DNA of 21,826 bases, taken from NCBI GenBank assembly GCA_003427395.1, contig BFEA01000164.1:628726-650551 (forward strand). The letters run 5' to 3'. The stretch is from Chara braunii (lineage: Eukaryota; Streptophyta; Charophyceae; Charales; Characeae). Every line of letters starts with the position of its first letter. Within the stretch, counting starts at the first letter, position 1. Both the position numbers and the translations under genes were made by a program. Shown here in pieces: positions 1 through 9,888 of the stretch. The notes beneath the pieces are model-generated. The model saw nothing but the letters and a program-made list of their open reading frames with translations. It made no database searches and was not told where the DNA came from.

Positions 1-65
<65 letters not shown>

Positions 66-113
66 GGTAGCCCCCCTTCCCCTCCCCCCGTCCCCCTCTC
101 TCTCTCTCTCTCT
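1..113. repeat. CT dinucleotide microsatellite
   Basis: Positions 1-62 are an uninterrupted CT repeat of about 31 units. After a short C-rich spacer, CT repeats resume at about 96-113. The tract runs off the left edge of the window, so its full length is unknown. Confidence 0.97.
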
Positions 114-421
114 TGCACCCATTGCTTTGGCTACCATTGGGCTGGGTTCCCCGCGCCCACGCCCTGAACAATTTTTGAGTGGTTGTCGTGGCCAAAATTA
201 GGGCACTTGGGCACCTTGACAAACATACCACCCTCGGACACGGGGGCGCAGCCAGGACGGCGGCGGACCGGTGACCAGCCCACAAGTGCTTCGCTACACT
301 TTTGTTCTCAACCTGTGAAAAACAAACATCCCAAATGCTACGATAACTGCCAGGTACATTCAATGAGGTATTAGTGTAACTGTACCCTCAGTGAGGGCGT
401 GTAGGGGACAATCACATGGGG

Positions 422-443
422 AAAAAAAAAAAAAAAAAAAAAC
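422..443. repeat. Poly-A tract (22 A)
   Basis: An uninterrupted run of 22 A. Related homopolymer tracts nearby are T15 at 684-698 and T13 at 1034-1046, the latter two inside the duplicated 651-706 / 1001-1054 block. Such tracts could be old retroposon tails, but no retroposon body or target duplication was found beside them. Confidence 0.9.
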
Positions 444-1967
444 TCCCTTATGCTATGATTGAGGGCAGATACAGGATGCTACAGCATGGAGACAGTTATG
501 TGCCACCCGTCCCCGCACACTCTCCCTGCACACTCTCGCTCTCCACTCTCCAAAGACCCTCCCTCTCACGACCCAACATACACATACCCAGCCGCGCGTG
601 CGACCGAAGCCGAAGCATGCAGCCAAATCTGCCCGCAGAAAGACACAGAATGGCAGCCAGGTGCATCCAGCTCTTGCCTTGTGTTTTTTTTTTTTTTTGA
701 AGAAACAAATACAGAGAAGATTAGCATAGCATAGCCCTGCGCAAGGACGATAGGCGGGCAACTTCTGCGTTTGGTGCTCGGCGGATCACGGAGGGGCTCT
801 ACCCAGCGTCCCACCACTCGTCAAATGTGGAAAATGATGGGTGTATTATGTGCAAGAACGTGCGTAGATGCGCTCACAATTTTCGCAATTGGCCCTCGGT
901 TCACCGAGCGAGGTTCCGGTAAGCAGTAAAAAAAAAAACGACCGACGGTCTTTCGGGGCATATATATCCGGGGCCTCGCAACAATGGACAAGCCCAACAT
1001 TGGCAGCCAAGTGCATCCAGCTCTCTCCTTGTGTTTTTTTTTTTTTCTGAAGAAAATTTCCACAGTCGGAGAGTAGCACCACCTCAGTCGATCCCCCAAT
1101 GTCTCCCAATGTAACGAACAGTTGGATAACTGGTTCCTAACTTCCCAAACTGGAAACCGGGCGCAGCCCGCAATTCGTCCAAGGACCGCACCACCGTCCC
1201 CGCGACCGCCACCACGTTGGCTCACGGAACGACCGGTCGGTGTCGTGTTAGCGACCGCGACGCCCTATACCCGCTTACACCCGCTTACACCTATTTTTTA
1301 GGCCTAGTTGCACGACTCTGCACGACTCGCCATCCGACAACATTGTGAATGCAGCTGGACAACGCACCTGCAATGTGCACTGGCAATGATGACAAATTTC
1401 CCCAAACGGAAAAAAGCAAAAAACGCATCCATGTACTAATACCACGCTCGGGCGTGGGGGCGCAGCCAGGACGGCGGCGGACCGGTGACCAGCCCACGGC
1501 GCGCCATTCCCGTCTTTATGAGAGGAATAGAATCCCCCCGCGCTCCCAGCCCCAACCCTACCACCTCCGAAGCCACCCCTAGATGCCACCGACCGAGACC
1601 CTCCCCCTGTCCCGCTCTTGCCTCCACCGCCTGTCGGGTCCCCACTGTCACTCACATTCCCTTTCCCGCCGCTACTCCCCACCTCCCCACCACCCCCCCC
1701 GCCCCGTGTGCCTCCTCCCCACAAAGACCCTCTCTCTCACAGCCCGCCGTACACATACCCGGCCGCACGTGCGCCCGAGGCGGAACGCAGACACCGAGTT
1801 CCGCCAGCAGGTGCAGCCGGCTGCTCCTCAGCGCAGCGCAGACCCGAATAAAAAAAGCCTGAAACGCGCTGCGCACCTGTCCGCCTACACAGGTAAGATA
1901 CACACAATACAAAGCCTCGCAACAAAGAAGGACCCCAACATTTCTGAATTACATCCGGGCCGTCGAT

Positions 1968-2029
1968 CTCCCTATTCAACGCACGGTCAGATAACCATCT
2001 CCCTATTCAACGCAAGGTCAGATAACCAT
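1968..2029. repeat. 31-bp tandem repeat, two copies
   Basis: Two adjacent copies at 1968-1998 and 1999-2029 share ctccctattcaacgca and agataaccat and differ at a single base. It lies inside the larger diverged repeat block. Confidence 0.95.
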
Positions 2030-2048
2030 TTCCCGACTTTCCTATACC

Positions 2049-2153
2049 GGTCTCCGACGACTGCAGCGACCTCCGCAGTGTTACCTCATGGAACGACCAG
2101 GGAACGACCGGTCGGTCTCCGACGACCGCAGCGACCGCCGCAGTGTTACCTCA
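2049..2153. repeat. 65-bp spaced direct repeat
   Basis: A 40-bp segment beginning ggtctccgacga occurs at 2049-2088 and again at 2114-2153 with two differences. The 25-bp spacer itself carries two versions of ggaacgacc. The ggaacgaccggtcggt word also occurs near 1225, which ties this segment to the first copy of the large repeat. Confidence 0.93.
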
Positions 2154-2670
2154 CTTCCTGTGTACCCACTTATACCCACTTACCCGTTGGGGTGGCTGCT
2201 AACCCGGAAACCGAATCCGCCTGCCCCTCCTGTCCAAGTTCATTCGAGGGGGGGGGGTACGGAAAATGAGGTAGGTACTCGTGGTTTAAGGCCTAGTTGC
2301 AAGATCTCCACCCGACAACATCGTGAATATGTTGTGAATGCAGCTGGACACAGTTGCCGTCTCCCTGCATCCCAAAAGGTCGACGACATTCCCCAAACGC
2401 AGCCCCTACACGACAAAACGCGACCCCGTATAGGCAGCCATCCTGGCTGCGAACACAAACTGAACCTCGCCATACTCCAGCCCTTAGGGCTGCGAATTTG
2501 ACCGCAACTGCAACCAAAGAGCAGTCGAAAAGTCACATCTTGCGATTGCGCCCTCAGTCAGCGGGCAGTTATTGTGGCCCTGTGAAGTCTTTCCTGGTTC
2601 CGACTCGCCCACGTGTCTGCTTCCCCGGGCCAGCTGACACACGTTTCTTTTTCTGTTTTTGCTCTGCTAA

Positions 2671-3072
2671 GGGCATACTCACACTAGAGTTTTTTTTTGC
2701 TAAATGGCAAAATCTGCTATGCTGTTAGAGTCACACTAGGGTTTTCAGACCACCAAAATTGCAAACGGGGTAGCATTTGTCAGCGGCCTGGGGGGCTGCG
2801 GGGATGGGCATTTTGCCACCACCTCGAGAGGTGGTGTGGCAAATTCTCTTTTGGCCGTAGCAAATTCTCTTTAGCCTTTTGGGAATTGTTGAAAAAAAAA
2901 ATCCGCGCTTTGTGACCATGATAGGCAGCAATTTTGCAATTGCCAGAGAGTCCCGCTCGTGTCCTTTGTGATTTGCAACCCATGTGTGACCGGGCGGGGT
3001 ACTATTTCAGCAAACACGGGAAAGAAAATTCAGCAGATTTTGCTAGATTGCCACCGCTGTGTGAGTACGCCC
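2671..3072. mobile_element. MITE with PIF/Harbinger (Tourist)-like ends
   Basis: The left end reads gggcatactcacac (2671-2684) and the right end gtgtgagtacgccc (3059-3072). These are inverted copies with 13 of 14 bases matching. A second, perfect 12-bp inverted pair (gcaaaatctgct) lies further in, at 2707-2718 and 3032-3043. The element is flanked by TAA at 2668-2670 and TAA at 3073-3075. The PIF/Harbinger superfamily makes 3-bp TWA duplications and often has termini starting GGG. The 402-bp length and absence of a transposase frame suit a non-autonomous MITE. Inside are a 14-bp imperfect hairpin (about 2812-2843) and a direct repeat gcaaattctcttt at 2840-2852 and 2859-2871. A 3-bp duplication is weak evidence alone; the paired termini carry the call. 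Confidence 0.6.
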
Positions 3073-3792
3073 TAAAACAGCCCTGTGCGAGGCCATCTTT
3101 CGGGAGGCGTACAATCAGGCGGCTTGTCCCGGACTGGAAAAATCGTTCGCGATCGTACTTGCCAGGATCAATAGGTATGGACCGGACCTTACGAAGATCA
3201 ACGGCCACTGCCTACTAGTCCCTGCTATGTGGCACTCCGCCCCGGTGCTTCGGGCCGTATGCAACAAACACAATGGACGTTCCGGACTGACTGAATTTGG
3301 CCCTAACCGGCCTTCAATCCATCGGTCAGATTCCTCCATATCGGTCTGTAATTGCGATGAGATACATACAGAAAAATCCTAGTTTTAGACTAGGTCCACT
3401 GAGGCTCGGACATCCTCTCACTCCCCCTGGAATAAGGAAAAGATGCACTTCCCCTTTCGCATGTGGTTAGTGGTGGGGCGAGGACAAGAGCTGAGGACGG
3501 GTAGTAAAACACCTGCGCCGTGGGCCGCGCGTTGCGGAGGGTAGAGGCGCAAGAGCTTCGCGCTCGTCCGCGAAGGTTTTTCTCTGTCGTACATGCGTCA
3601 TTCCTTATCTTGGTGCAATTTGCCCGCGCTTGTGTGGGAACCACGTCCTCGTTGTTCCCTGCTGCCCGTATTGTGCCCCGAATCCCGTTCTTCCTCAATC
3701 ACAGGGTTTTCTTCCTTGCAAGGCATATATTCTATACAACAACAAAACGAGCAATTGCAGTTGAGCGCTCTTGTGTGGTGGAATTGGGCGTA

Positions 3793-3813
3793 ATGCCCTG
3801 TCTGCCGGATTAG
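3793..3813 (+). promoter_or_regulatory. Possible upstream ORF in the SHMT leader (MPCLPD)
   Basis: An ATG at 3793 opens a six-codon frame that stops at TAG 3811-3813, 128 bases before the SHMT start. If the TATA-like site near 3724 sets the start of transcription, this frame is in the mRNA leader and could lower or tune translation. There is no evidence of use beyond position. Confidence 0.25.
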
Positions 3814-3863
3814 GTGCCGTAGCATTAATCGTTTCGGCAAGGAACGGACGTAGGTAGGAAGCG

Positions 3864-3929
3864 GGAACAGAGCGGGGAGAGAAGCAGGAAGAAGAAGGAA
3901 GAAGGAAGAAGAAGAAGAAGGGAGAGGAC
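3864..3929 (+). promoter_or_regulatory. GA/GAA-rich purine tract just before the SHMT start
   Basis: From 3864 to 3929 the + strand is almost purely purine, with repeated gaagaa and ggaagaa units, ending 13 bases before the first ATG. GA-rich leaders are common in plant housekeeping genes. The position suggests it is transcribed as part of the 5' UTR. Confidence 0.6.
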
Positions 3930-3941
3930 TCTGCTGCGAGG

Positions 3942-5375
3942 ATGATGAACGGTGTGGGTGAGATGGAGGCGGTTTCCAGTTGGGGGAAGGCGCCGCTTGT
4001 AGAGATTGATCCCGAAATTAGTGATTTGATCGAGAAGGAGAAGAGAAGGCAATGGAAGGGAATTGAGCTTATAGCCTCGGAGAATTTCACGTCGCAGGCG
4101 GTGTTGGAGGCTTTGGGAAGCGCTCTGACGAACAAATATTCGGAGGGTATGCCCGGGGCACGCTATTATGGCGGGAACGAGTTCATCGATCTGATCGAGA
4201 ATCTGTGCCGTTCCCGCGCTCTGCAGGCTTTCGGTCTCGACCCGGAGAAGTGGGGCGTCAATGTGCAACCCTATTCCGGCAGTCCGGCGAACTTCGCAGT
4301 GTACACTGCGCTCCTCCAGCCCCATGACCGCATCATGGGACTTGATCTTCCGTCTGGCGGTCATCTCACCCACGGCTATTACACGTCTGCGGGGAAGAGG
4401 ATTTCGGCGACCTCCATTTATTTCGAGTCGCTGCCGTACAAGGTGGATCCGACGACAGGCTACGTGAACTACGAAATGCTGGAGGATAAGGCGCTTGACT
4501 TCCGCCCCAAGCTCATCATCTGCGGAGGCAGCGCCTATCCTCGAGAATGGGATTACGCGCGCTTCAAGCAGATCGCCGACAAATGCGGGGCCATCCTGAT
4601 GGCCGACATGGCGCATATCAGCGGCTTGGTGGCTGCTCAAGAGGCGGAAAGTCCGTTCGAGTTCTGTGATGTCGTGACGACCACAACTCACAAGAGTCTG
4701 AGGGGTCCTCGATCCGGCATGATTTTCTACCGGAAGGGGGCGAAGCCGAGCGCGAAACCCGACGGCCCAGCGGGTAAGTACGATTACGAGGATCGTATCA
4801 ACTTTGCGGTGTTCCCTTCCCTCCAGGGCGGGCCGCATAACCACCAGATCGCCGCGCTTGCCGTTGCGCTGAAACAAGCCCTCTGTCCAGCCTTCAAAGC
4901 CTACTCGCAGCAGGTGAAAGCAAATGCCAAAGCCCTCGCTAGCGCGCTGATGAAGAAAGGCTACAAGCTGGTCACGGATGGCACCGACAACCATCTCGTG
5001 CTCTGGGATCTTCGCCCCCTTGGTCTTACTGGGAACAAGGTGGAAAAGGTGTGTGAGCTCTGTCATATCACTCTGAACAAAAACGCTGTGTTTGGGGACA
5101 GCAGCGCGCTGGCTCCCGGTGGAGTGCGGCTTGGCACGCCCGCCATGACCTCTCGAGCTTGCAAGGAAAGTGATTTTGAGATGATTGCCGATTTCTTGGA
5201 GAAGGCGGTGAACATTACGCTGGCAATACAGAAAGAACATGGGAAGCTTCTGCGAGATTTCAGCAAAGGTTTGCAGAACAATCAGAGTATCATCGACCTC
5301 CGAGAGAAGGTCGAAGTTTTCTCCAAAGCTTTTGATATGCCGGGTTTCGATGTTGCCTCTTTGAAGTATCAATGA
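3942..5375 (+). CDS. SHMT: Serine hydroxymethyltransferase, plant cytosolic type, single exon
   Basis: A 477-residue protein covering the whole SHMT family fold. SHMT is a PLP enzyme that interconverts serine plus tetrahydrofolate with glycine plus 5,10-methylene-tetrahydrofolate. Visible family residues: Tyr66 and Glu68 in [15 protein letters not shown] with Tyr76, the GGHLTHG histidine (about 144) that stacks on PLP, Asp222 and His225 in ADMAHISG, the Schiff-base Lys251 in [16 protein letters not shown], and substrate-binding Arg396 in APGGVRLG. All are intact. The start aligns with plant cytosolic SHMT at Met8 (ATG 3963, MEAVSSWG), giving 470 residues, close to the usual 471. Met1, Met2 and Met8 are all possible starts. 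No transit peptide is visible, so cytosol is inferred. No intron interrupts the frame, which could mean intron loss or a retrocopy. A 554-codon antisense frame overlaps it but has no recognisable content. Confidence 0.96.
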   Translation: MMNGVGEMEAVSSWGKAPLVEIDPEISDLIEKEKRRQWKGIELIASENFTSQAVLEALGSALTNKYSEGMPGARYYGGNEFIDLIENLCRSRALQAFGLDPEKWGVNVQPYSGSPANFAVYTALLQPHDRIMGLDLPSGGHLTHGYYTSAGKRISATSIYFESLPYKVDPTTGYVNYEMLEDKALDFRPKLIICGGSAYPREWDYARFKQIADKCGAILMADMAHISGLVAAQEAESPFEFCDVVTTTTHKSLRGPRSGMIFYRKGAKPSAKPDGPAGKYDYEDRINFAVFPSLQGGPHNHQIAALAVALKQALCPAFKAYSQQVKANAKALASALMKKGYKLVTDGTDNHLVLWDLRPLGLTGNKVEKVCELCHITLNKNAVFGDSSALAPGGVRLGTPAMTSRACKESDFEMIADFLEKAVNITLAIQKEHGKLLRDFSKGLQNNQSIIDLREKVEVFSKAFDMPGFDVASLKYQ

Positions 5376-5696
5376 TCGATCATCTCGGATGACGATGACT
5401 GTGATGATGATTATAATCATGGGTATGATAATGACGAGGGTGCATTTTCTCTTCGTTCGTTTCATGATTGATTGAGTTGTTGATGTCAAGGATGTTGCTT
5501 CTTGGGAGCAGGCTCTGGTCAGTTGCGTAGTGATAGAGGAAAGTCGATGGGAGTCTCTCTTCTAACGTGGTCGGTTCGGATGCAACTGGCCGTCTTCACC
5601 TAATTTTGCTTGTTCCTCCAGCAGCGTCAGGTGGAGTGAATTTTCTGTTTCTTCCGAATAAGACCACCTTCAGGGTGGAAGGTCGACCAGTCGCTC
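5376..5696 (+). other. SHMT downstream region, probable 3' UTR
   Basis: No gene is visible. The stretch is moderately T-rich. The only near-canonical polyadenylation word is aataag at 5657-5662. I cannot place the transcript end. Confidence 0.35.
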
Positions 5697-5796
5697 GGTT
5701 GATTGATTGGTTGATAGTTTCGTCTATTTGTCACTAGCAAAAAATTGGTTGATTGATTGGTCGATAGTTTCGTCTGTTTGATGGTAGCGCAATTTG
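5697..5796. repeat. 50-bp tandem repeat, two copies
   Basis: Copies start at 5697 and 5747 with ggttgattgattggt, then gatagtttcgtct. They diverge slightly at their 3' ends (tcactagcaa versus atggtagcgcaa). Confidence 0.92.
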
Positions 5797-5802
5797 TAGA
5801 GG

Positions 5803-6177
5803 GGCTGGAAGCTTAAGCTGGTGAAACGGGACCTAGCGGAGGTTCTCCGTTGGAAGGCGTTATTTGATTAAAGCGACGGTGGGGTTGCGGTTGAGAGAGA
5901 GCGAGAGAGGCTGGGAGCCTAAGCTAGTAAACGGTACCTAGTGGAGGTTCCCCGTTGGTAAAACGGCACCTAGCGGAGGTTCCCCGTGGAAGGCGTTATT
6001 TGATTAAAGCGACGGTGGGGTTGCGGTTGAGTGAGTGTGTGTGAGAGAGAGAGAGAGACCGGGAGCCTAAGCTGGTAAACGGTACCTAGCGGAGGTTCCC
6101 CGTTGGAAGGCGTTATTTGATGAACCTCCCTGTTGGAAGGCGTTATTTGATGCAAGCGACGGTGGGGTTGCGGTTGT
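5803..6177. repeat. Minisatellite of three 108-148 bp units with nested duplications
   Basis: Three units, about 5803-5910, 5911-6058 and 6059-6177, share this order: agcctaagct, cctagcggaggttccccgt, tggaaggcgttatttgat, and aagcgacggtggggttgcgg. Units 1 and 2 end in GA-rich tails. Unit 2 has an extra internal copy of the cctagcggaggttccccgt segment. Unit 3 has an extra copy of the tggaaggcgttatttgat segment. The size differences come from these internal duplications. Confidence 0.95.
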
Positions 6178-6806
<629 letters not shown>

Positions 6807-7018
6807 TGAGCGGTACCGCATAAGAGTGGCGGTGCTAGGGAGAGACGAGTTTGGACGAGTGTGCAGGTGTCGAACGTCCCTTTTTCTGATGTTCGGTCAT
6901 TTTGTTTCTATTATGATTCTAAATGTGGACGCGGGAGGTACTTTCATGCGGGAGAGATGTGATTGACAAGAACGGTTGGATTCTTCCAAGACTTTGGGGA
7001 GTGAACAGTGCTGCACCA

Positions 7019-7068
7019 GCCAGTCTTTTGTGATGTGCCTCCGGCCAGTCTTTTATGATGTGCCTCTA
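7019..7068. repeat. 25-bp tandem repeat, two copies
   Basis: Copies at 7019-7043 and 7044-7068 both read gccagtctttt, then tgatgtgcctc, with few differences. Confidence 0.93.
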
Positions 7069-7345
7069 CTTTGCGGTGAAGCTTTTTTCGCCTGTCCGCC
7101 TTTAGTTTGTTTGGTAGAACGGTGACTCAGCAGATATGATGATTTTTACAGCACTGTTTCACGGTACGGAAGTAATCGCGCTGGAGAAGTTGTTTTGGTG
7201 AAGTGTTTTTGGATTCATTTGTTTAATGTGGAAGCCGACGTGTCGTATGTCCTCCCGTCCTGTGTGTCGCACCGTTCGCACCTTTTTGTTTGTAGCACCG
7301 TCCTTCTCTCGTCTGGCTCAGGTTTGTGCAGTTAGCAGCGTGTTC

Positions 7346-7460
7346 TGTCCTGTGTGTCGCGCAGTCACATACGCACACAACCATACCCTCTCTCTTTCTT
7401 TTTATGTCCTGTGTCGCGCAGTTATACACACGCACACAACCATATCCCCTCTTTTTCTTG
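7346..7460. repeat. About 59-bp tandem repeat, two copies
   Basis: Both copies (starting 7346 and 7405) contain tgtcctgtg, tcgcgcagt, acgcacacaaccata and a CT/T-rich tail. A partial third relative (cgtcctgtgtgtcgcac) lies near 7257. Confidence 0.85.
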
Positions 7461-8643
7461 TGTTTTCTAATGCCTGCCTTCACTCTTTGCGTAGGAGTAC
7501 TTTCTGGTTACTTTTAAGTGTCGCTACGACTTGTGTCGCACCGACCTCTGTGTCTGACGTGCAAGGCTACGTGTCCCACCGTGCTGGCTTGGGCGATCGA
7601 CTGTAGTTGTACAGATTATTGTTCAGCTACCGTGGATGGCACTGTAACATTGTCTTGCTCAGCTGACTTTTTGTTGCCATGCACTCTCCGTAAATGAGTT
7701 ATAAACGGGTGAATGTGTACTTGCCTATCATTGCCTGTTTGTCTGTCTTTGTCGTTCTTTGTCTGGTTCATAGTAAGCAGTGCAGGTCAGTGTACGCCTG
7801 GTTTGTCGGGTTTTTTCCAATGACGGCAAGGAGACTGTTATCTCTGAAATCAGCGTGTAAATGTGAAATGGTAAATTTCAAATAATCATGTGGTTGTGGA
7901 ATGGTAAAGTGCGGTCTTACTGGCCAAACCACCAGCCATCATCTTGACGTACTGGTTGTAGGACAGCCATAGGAATTTATGGATGGATGGACCGGAGTCT
8001 AATCATGTGCCGATCTGGTACCACATGATGTACGTAGCGACACTGAGTGTGTATGCAACTGAGAATGGTTGTTACGTGACTCCCGGTCATTCATCTGTAT
8101 CTGGGTTGAAAACGCTGTACTGAAGATGTGTTGTGCTTGGGGGAAAGAAAGTAGCGTGACCATGCTGTGGTATGATTGATTCCATAGGGGTCAATCTCCC
8201 TGTACAGGAGCTTTTTGTTGTTGTTGTCAAATCTGTTCATCTGACTGCACATGGATACGAACTTGGGTCTGTATTTCAACAGTTCATGGGTGTACCAACT
8301 GAGTTAGGTCCATTGGCAATGAATCTTTTCTAGTGCTATGCAGCTTTGAACTACGGCTTTAGGCATTTGACACTCTCAAGCCGGTTCGGGGAAACGTTCA
8401 GATTCACTCCACTGCTGCTGGCGCTGCTAAAGTCAGCTGAAGCTCGGGACTTTGCTGTGTCCTTCATGTGCGTTCTTCCTAACAGAATGAGTCGATGTTG
8501 ACGGTATGTGTCCTCCATAGCGGAATTGAAGTGTTTGTAGTGGAGAATTGAATATGATTACTTGCCGATTTCCTTGGGAAAAAAAGATTTCCCTGAACTC
8601 CGACAGTTGGCATATTATCACGCTCCCTCTCTGGGGTAGTTGT

Positions 8644-8706
8644 CGGACCTACCGTTCACCGCCTGGACATGAAGGCAAGCCCCGGACCTACCGTTCACCG
8701 CCTGGA
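8644..8706. repeat. Direct repeat, 24-bp units 39 bp apart
   Basis: The segment cggacctaccgttcaccgcc plus tgga is present at 8644-8667 and again, identical, at 8683-8706. Confidence 0.95.
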
Positions 8707-8727
8707 TAGTTGTGGACAAGCGAGAGC

Positions 8728-8779
8728 TGTGTACCTTGTCTGGAAGTTACCTATGTGTACCTTGTCTGGAAGTTACCTA
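8728..8779. repeat. 26-bp perfect tandem repeat, two copies
   Basis: Copies at 8728-8753 and 8754-8779 are identical, starting tgtgtaccttgtctggaag. It lies 21 bases after the 39-bp-period repeat, so two separate duplications sit side by side. Confidence 0.96.
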
Positions 8780-8897
8780 CGGTAGCTGGCCCTGAACTTA
8801 ACTCACGGAGCCAGACCAGAAACAACCTCGGTTTCGAAAAATTTCAGCGGAATCCGCTGCCTTCTCGGGCTGAATCCACTGAGGCCATGGGCCATCA

Positions 8898-8927
8898 ATT
8901 AAACCACCAGTACTTGGCCCAGCTATC
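8898..8927 (+). repeat. Left arm of a perfect 30-bp inverted repeat
   Basis: This 30-bp segment (attaaaccaccagtacttgg onward to agctatc) is the exact reverse complement of 9957-9986, about 1.03 kb away. A near-identical third copy, in the same orientation as the right arm, is at 9893-9921. Confidence 0.95.
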
Positions 8928-9162
8928 ATGTCTGAGCCTCGGCCGACCTGTATGCAGAGCCTTGCCGAGGCTGGAACTACTAGGCGCTAACCTCCCGAAC
9001 GGCTTTGGAGAAGAACACGGAAAAAAAGACAAGAAAAAGACAAAAAAAAAACACAAAATGCAACAAGCAAAGACAGAAAAATATGGGAAAAAAAAAACGG
9101 TTACCTCGACGGTGTTATCTTTGCATGTTGAGGCGGAAGATTCACTGTCGTTTTTGTTTTCC

Positions 9163-9164
9163 GA

Positions 9165-9205
<41 letters not shown>

Positions 9206-9375
9206 GCGAATTCGCCGGAGCCCTCCGTGCAGGTCGCAGCCTCTCTCTCTCTCTCTGTGAAAGTGGGAAGAGATTAATTTCCGTTTTTTTTTTTTTTTTT
9301 GAAACGAGAGAGAGAGAGGTGGGGAGTTCATCACGGCCCTCTGTGCAGGTCGCCACCACTCTCTCTCTCTTTCTC
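9163..9375. repeat. About 138-bp tandem duplication with GA and CT tracts
   Basis: Copy 1 (from 9163) and copy 2 (from 9301) each run gaaacgagagag, a GA tract, a short unique core with gccct(c)cgtgcaggtcgc, then a CT tract. The GA tract is much longer in copy 1 (about 9167-9201). A T tract lies between the copies. GA and CT tracts facing each other could form hairpins. Confidence 0.85.
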
Positions 9376-9420
9376 TCACGTTTCGAAAAACGGAAATGGG
9401 AATGAATCTTTCCACTTTCG

Positions 9421-9863
9421 TGGGAAGATGCATTCCCGTTGCTGATCTCTCTCTCTCTCTCGTTCCCTCCCTCCCTCCCGTGTGACTTTTTTTACCTTTC
9501 GTTTTCTTTCTTTTTGAATTTTTGTCTGATTCCCCCCCCCCCTCTTTCTTTGTTCTCGTGGGGCTGTGGTGTAGTACCGAAAGAATCGGGGCCCGGCCTT
9601 CAAGCAGAGACCGGGCCTTCCCTTGGCCGACCCCTGAATGTGTGGGAAGATGCATTCCCATTGCTGATATCTCTCTCTCTCTCTCATTCCCTCCCTCCCT
9701 CCCGTGTGACTTTTTTTACCTTTCATTTTCTTTCTTTTTGAATATGTCTGATTTTTTTTCCCCTCTTTCTTTGTTCTCGTGGGGCTGTGGTGTAGTACCG
9801 AGAGAATCGGGGCCCGGCCTTCAAGCAGAGACCGGGCCTTCCCTTGGCCGACCCCTGAAGGTG
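9421..9863. repeat. 222-bp tandem duplication, two copies
   Basis: Copies start at 9421 and 9643 with tgggaagatgcattccc. They share ctccctccctcccgtgtgac, ttctcgtggggctgtggtg and cttcaagcagagaccgggcc, and end near cttggccgacccctgaa. Copies differ in the length of C/T homopolymers and by scattered substitutions. High identity suggests a fairly recent duplication. Confidence 0.95.
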
Positions 9864-9888
9864 TAGGCGCGGTAACAGGGAAGGCCCG
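9833..9888. repeat. 12-bp perfect inverted repeat
   Basis: cgggccttccct at 9833-9844 is the exact reverse complement of agggaaggcccg at 9877-9888, with a 32-base spacer. It bridges the end of the 222-bp duplication and the start of the 64-bp duplication. Confidence 0.85.

Larger units (their letters stand above)
1..2510. repeat. Diverged copies of a roughly 1 kb non-coding repeat
   Basis: Several blocks occur twice in the same order and orientation, about 0.9-1.2 kb apart: 241-283 matches 1455-1497 almost exactly, 553-614 matches 1722-1784, 970-1000 resembles 1911-1941, 1225-1240 matches 2100-2115, and 1297-1410 resembles 2286-2400. A further block pair, 651-706 and 1001-1054 (gcatccagct followed by a T tract and gaagaaa), is only 350 bp apart. 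The reading frames here are short, overlap on both strands and are C/P/S-rich by composition, so I call no gene. This looks like an old tandem or segmental duplication of a dispersed repeat. The family is not recognised. Confidence 0.75.
3076..3941 (+). promoter_or_regulatory. Upstream region and 5' leader of the SHMT gene
   Basis: This 866-bp stretch between the MITE and the SHMT start holds no convincing gene. A TATA-like word (gcatatattc) lies at about 3723-3732, which would put transcription start near 3755-3765 if it is used. The leader would then contain a short upstream reading frame and a purine-rich tract, listed separately. All of this is inferred from spacing and motif only. Confidence 0.4.
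6807..8643. other. Long non-coding stretch with short tandem repeats only
   Basis: No coding region is supported here. Frames of up to 126 codons exist, the longest over 7226-7606, but they are rich in Cys/Thr/His/Ser from CA- and CT-rich DNA and match no family I know. Features are limited to the tandem repeats at 7019-7068 and 7346-7460. It could include the SHMT 3' UTR or a non-coding transcript; the sequence does not decide. Confidence 0.5.

Noticed and set aside
1583-2269. A 228-codon + strand frame
   Set aside because: Pro/Ser/His/Thr-rich product of C-rich DNA, overlapping other open frames on both strands and spanning repeat boundaries.
3942-4010. Organelle targeting of SHMT
   Set aside because: The extra residues before the conserved start are only seven and acidic, without transit-peptide character.
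3825-5489. A 554-codon open frame antisense to SHMT
   Set aside because: It lies entirely over the conserved SHMT gene, has no recognisable domain, and long antisense frames arise easily from GC-rich coding sequence.
7226-7606. A 126-codon + strand frame
   Set aside because: It covers a tandem repeat and CT/CA-rich DNA, with Cys/Thr/His-rich composition and no known motif.
8710-9405. A 231-codon + strand frame and its overlapping neighbours
   Set aside because: Most of it is Lys/Arg/Glu low complexity from A and GA tracts inside duplicated DNA. No family similarity seen.
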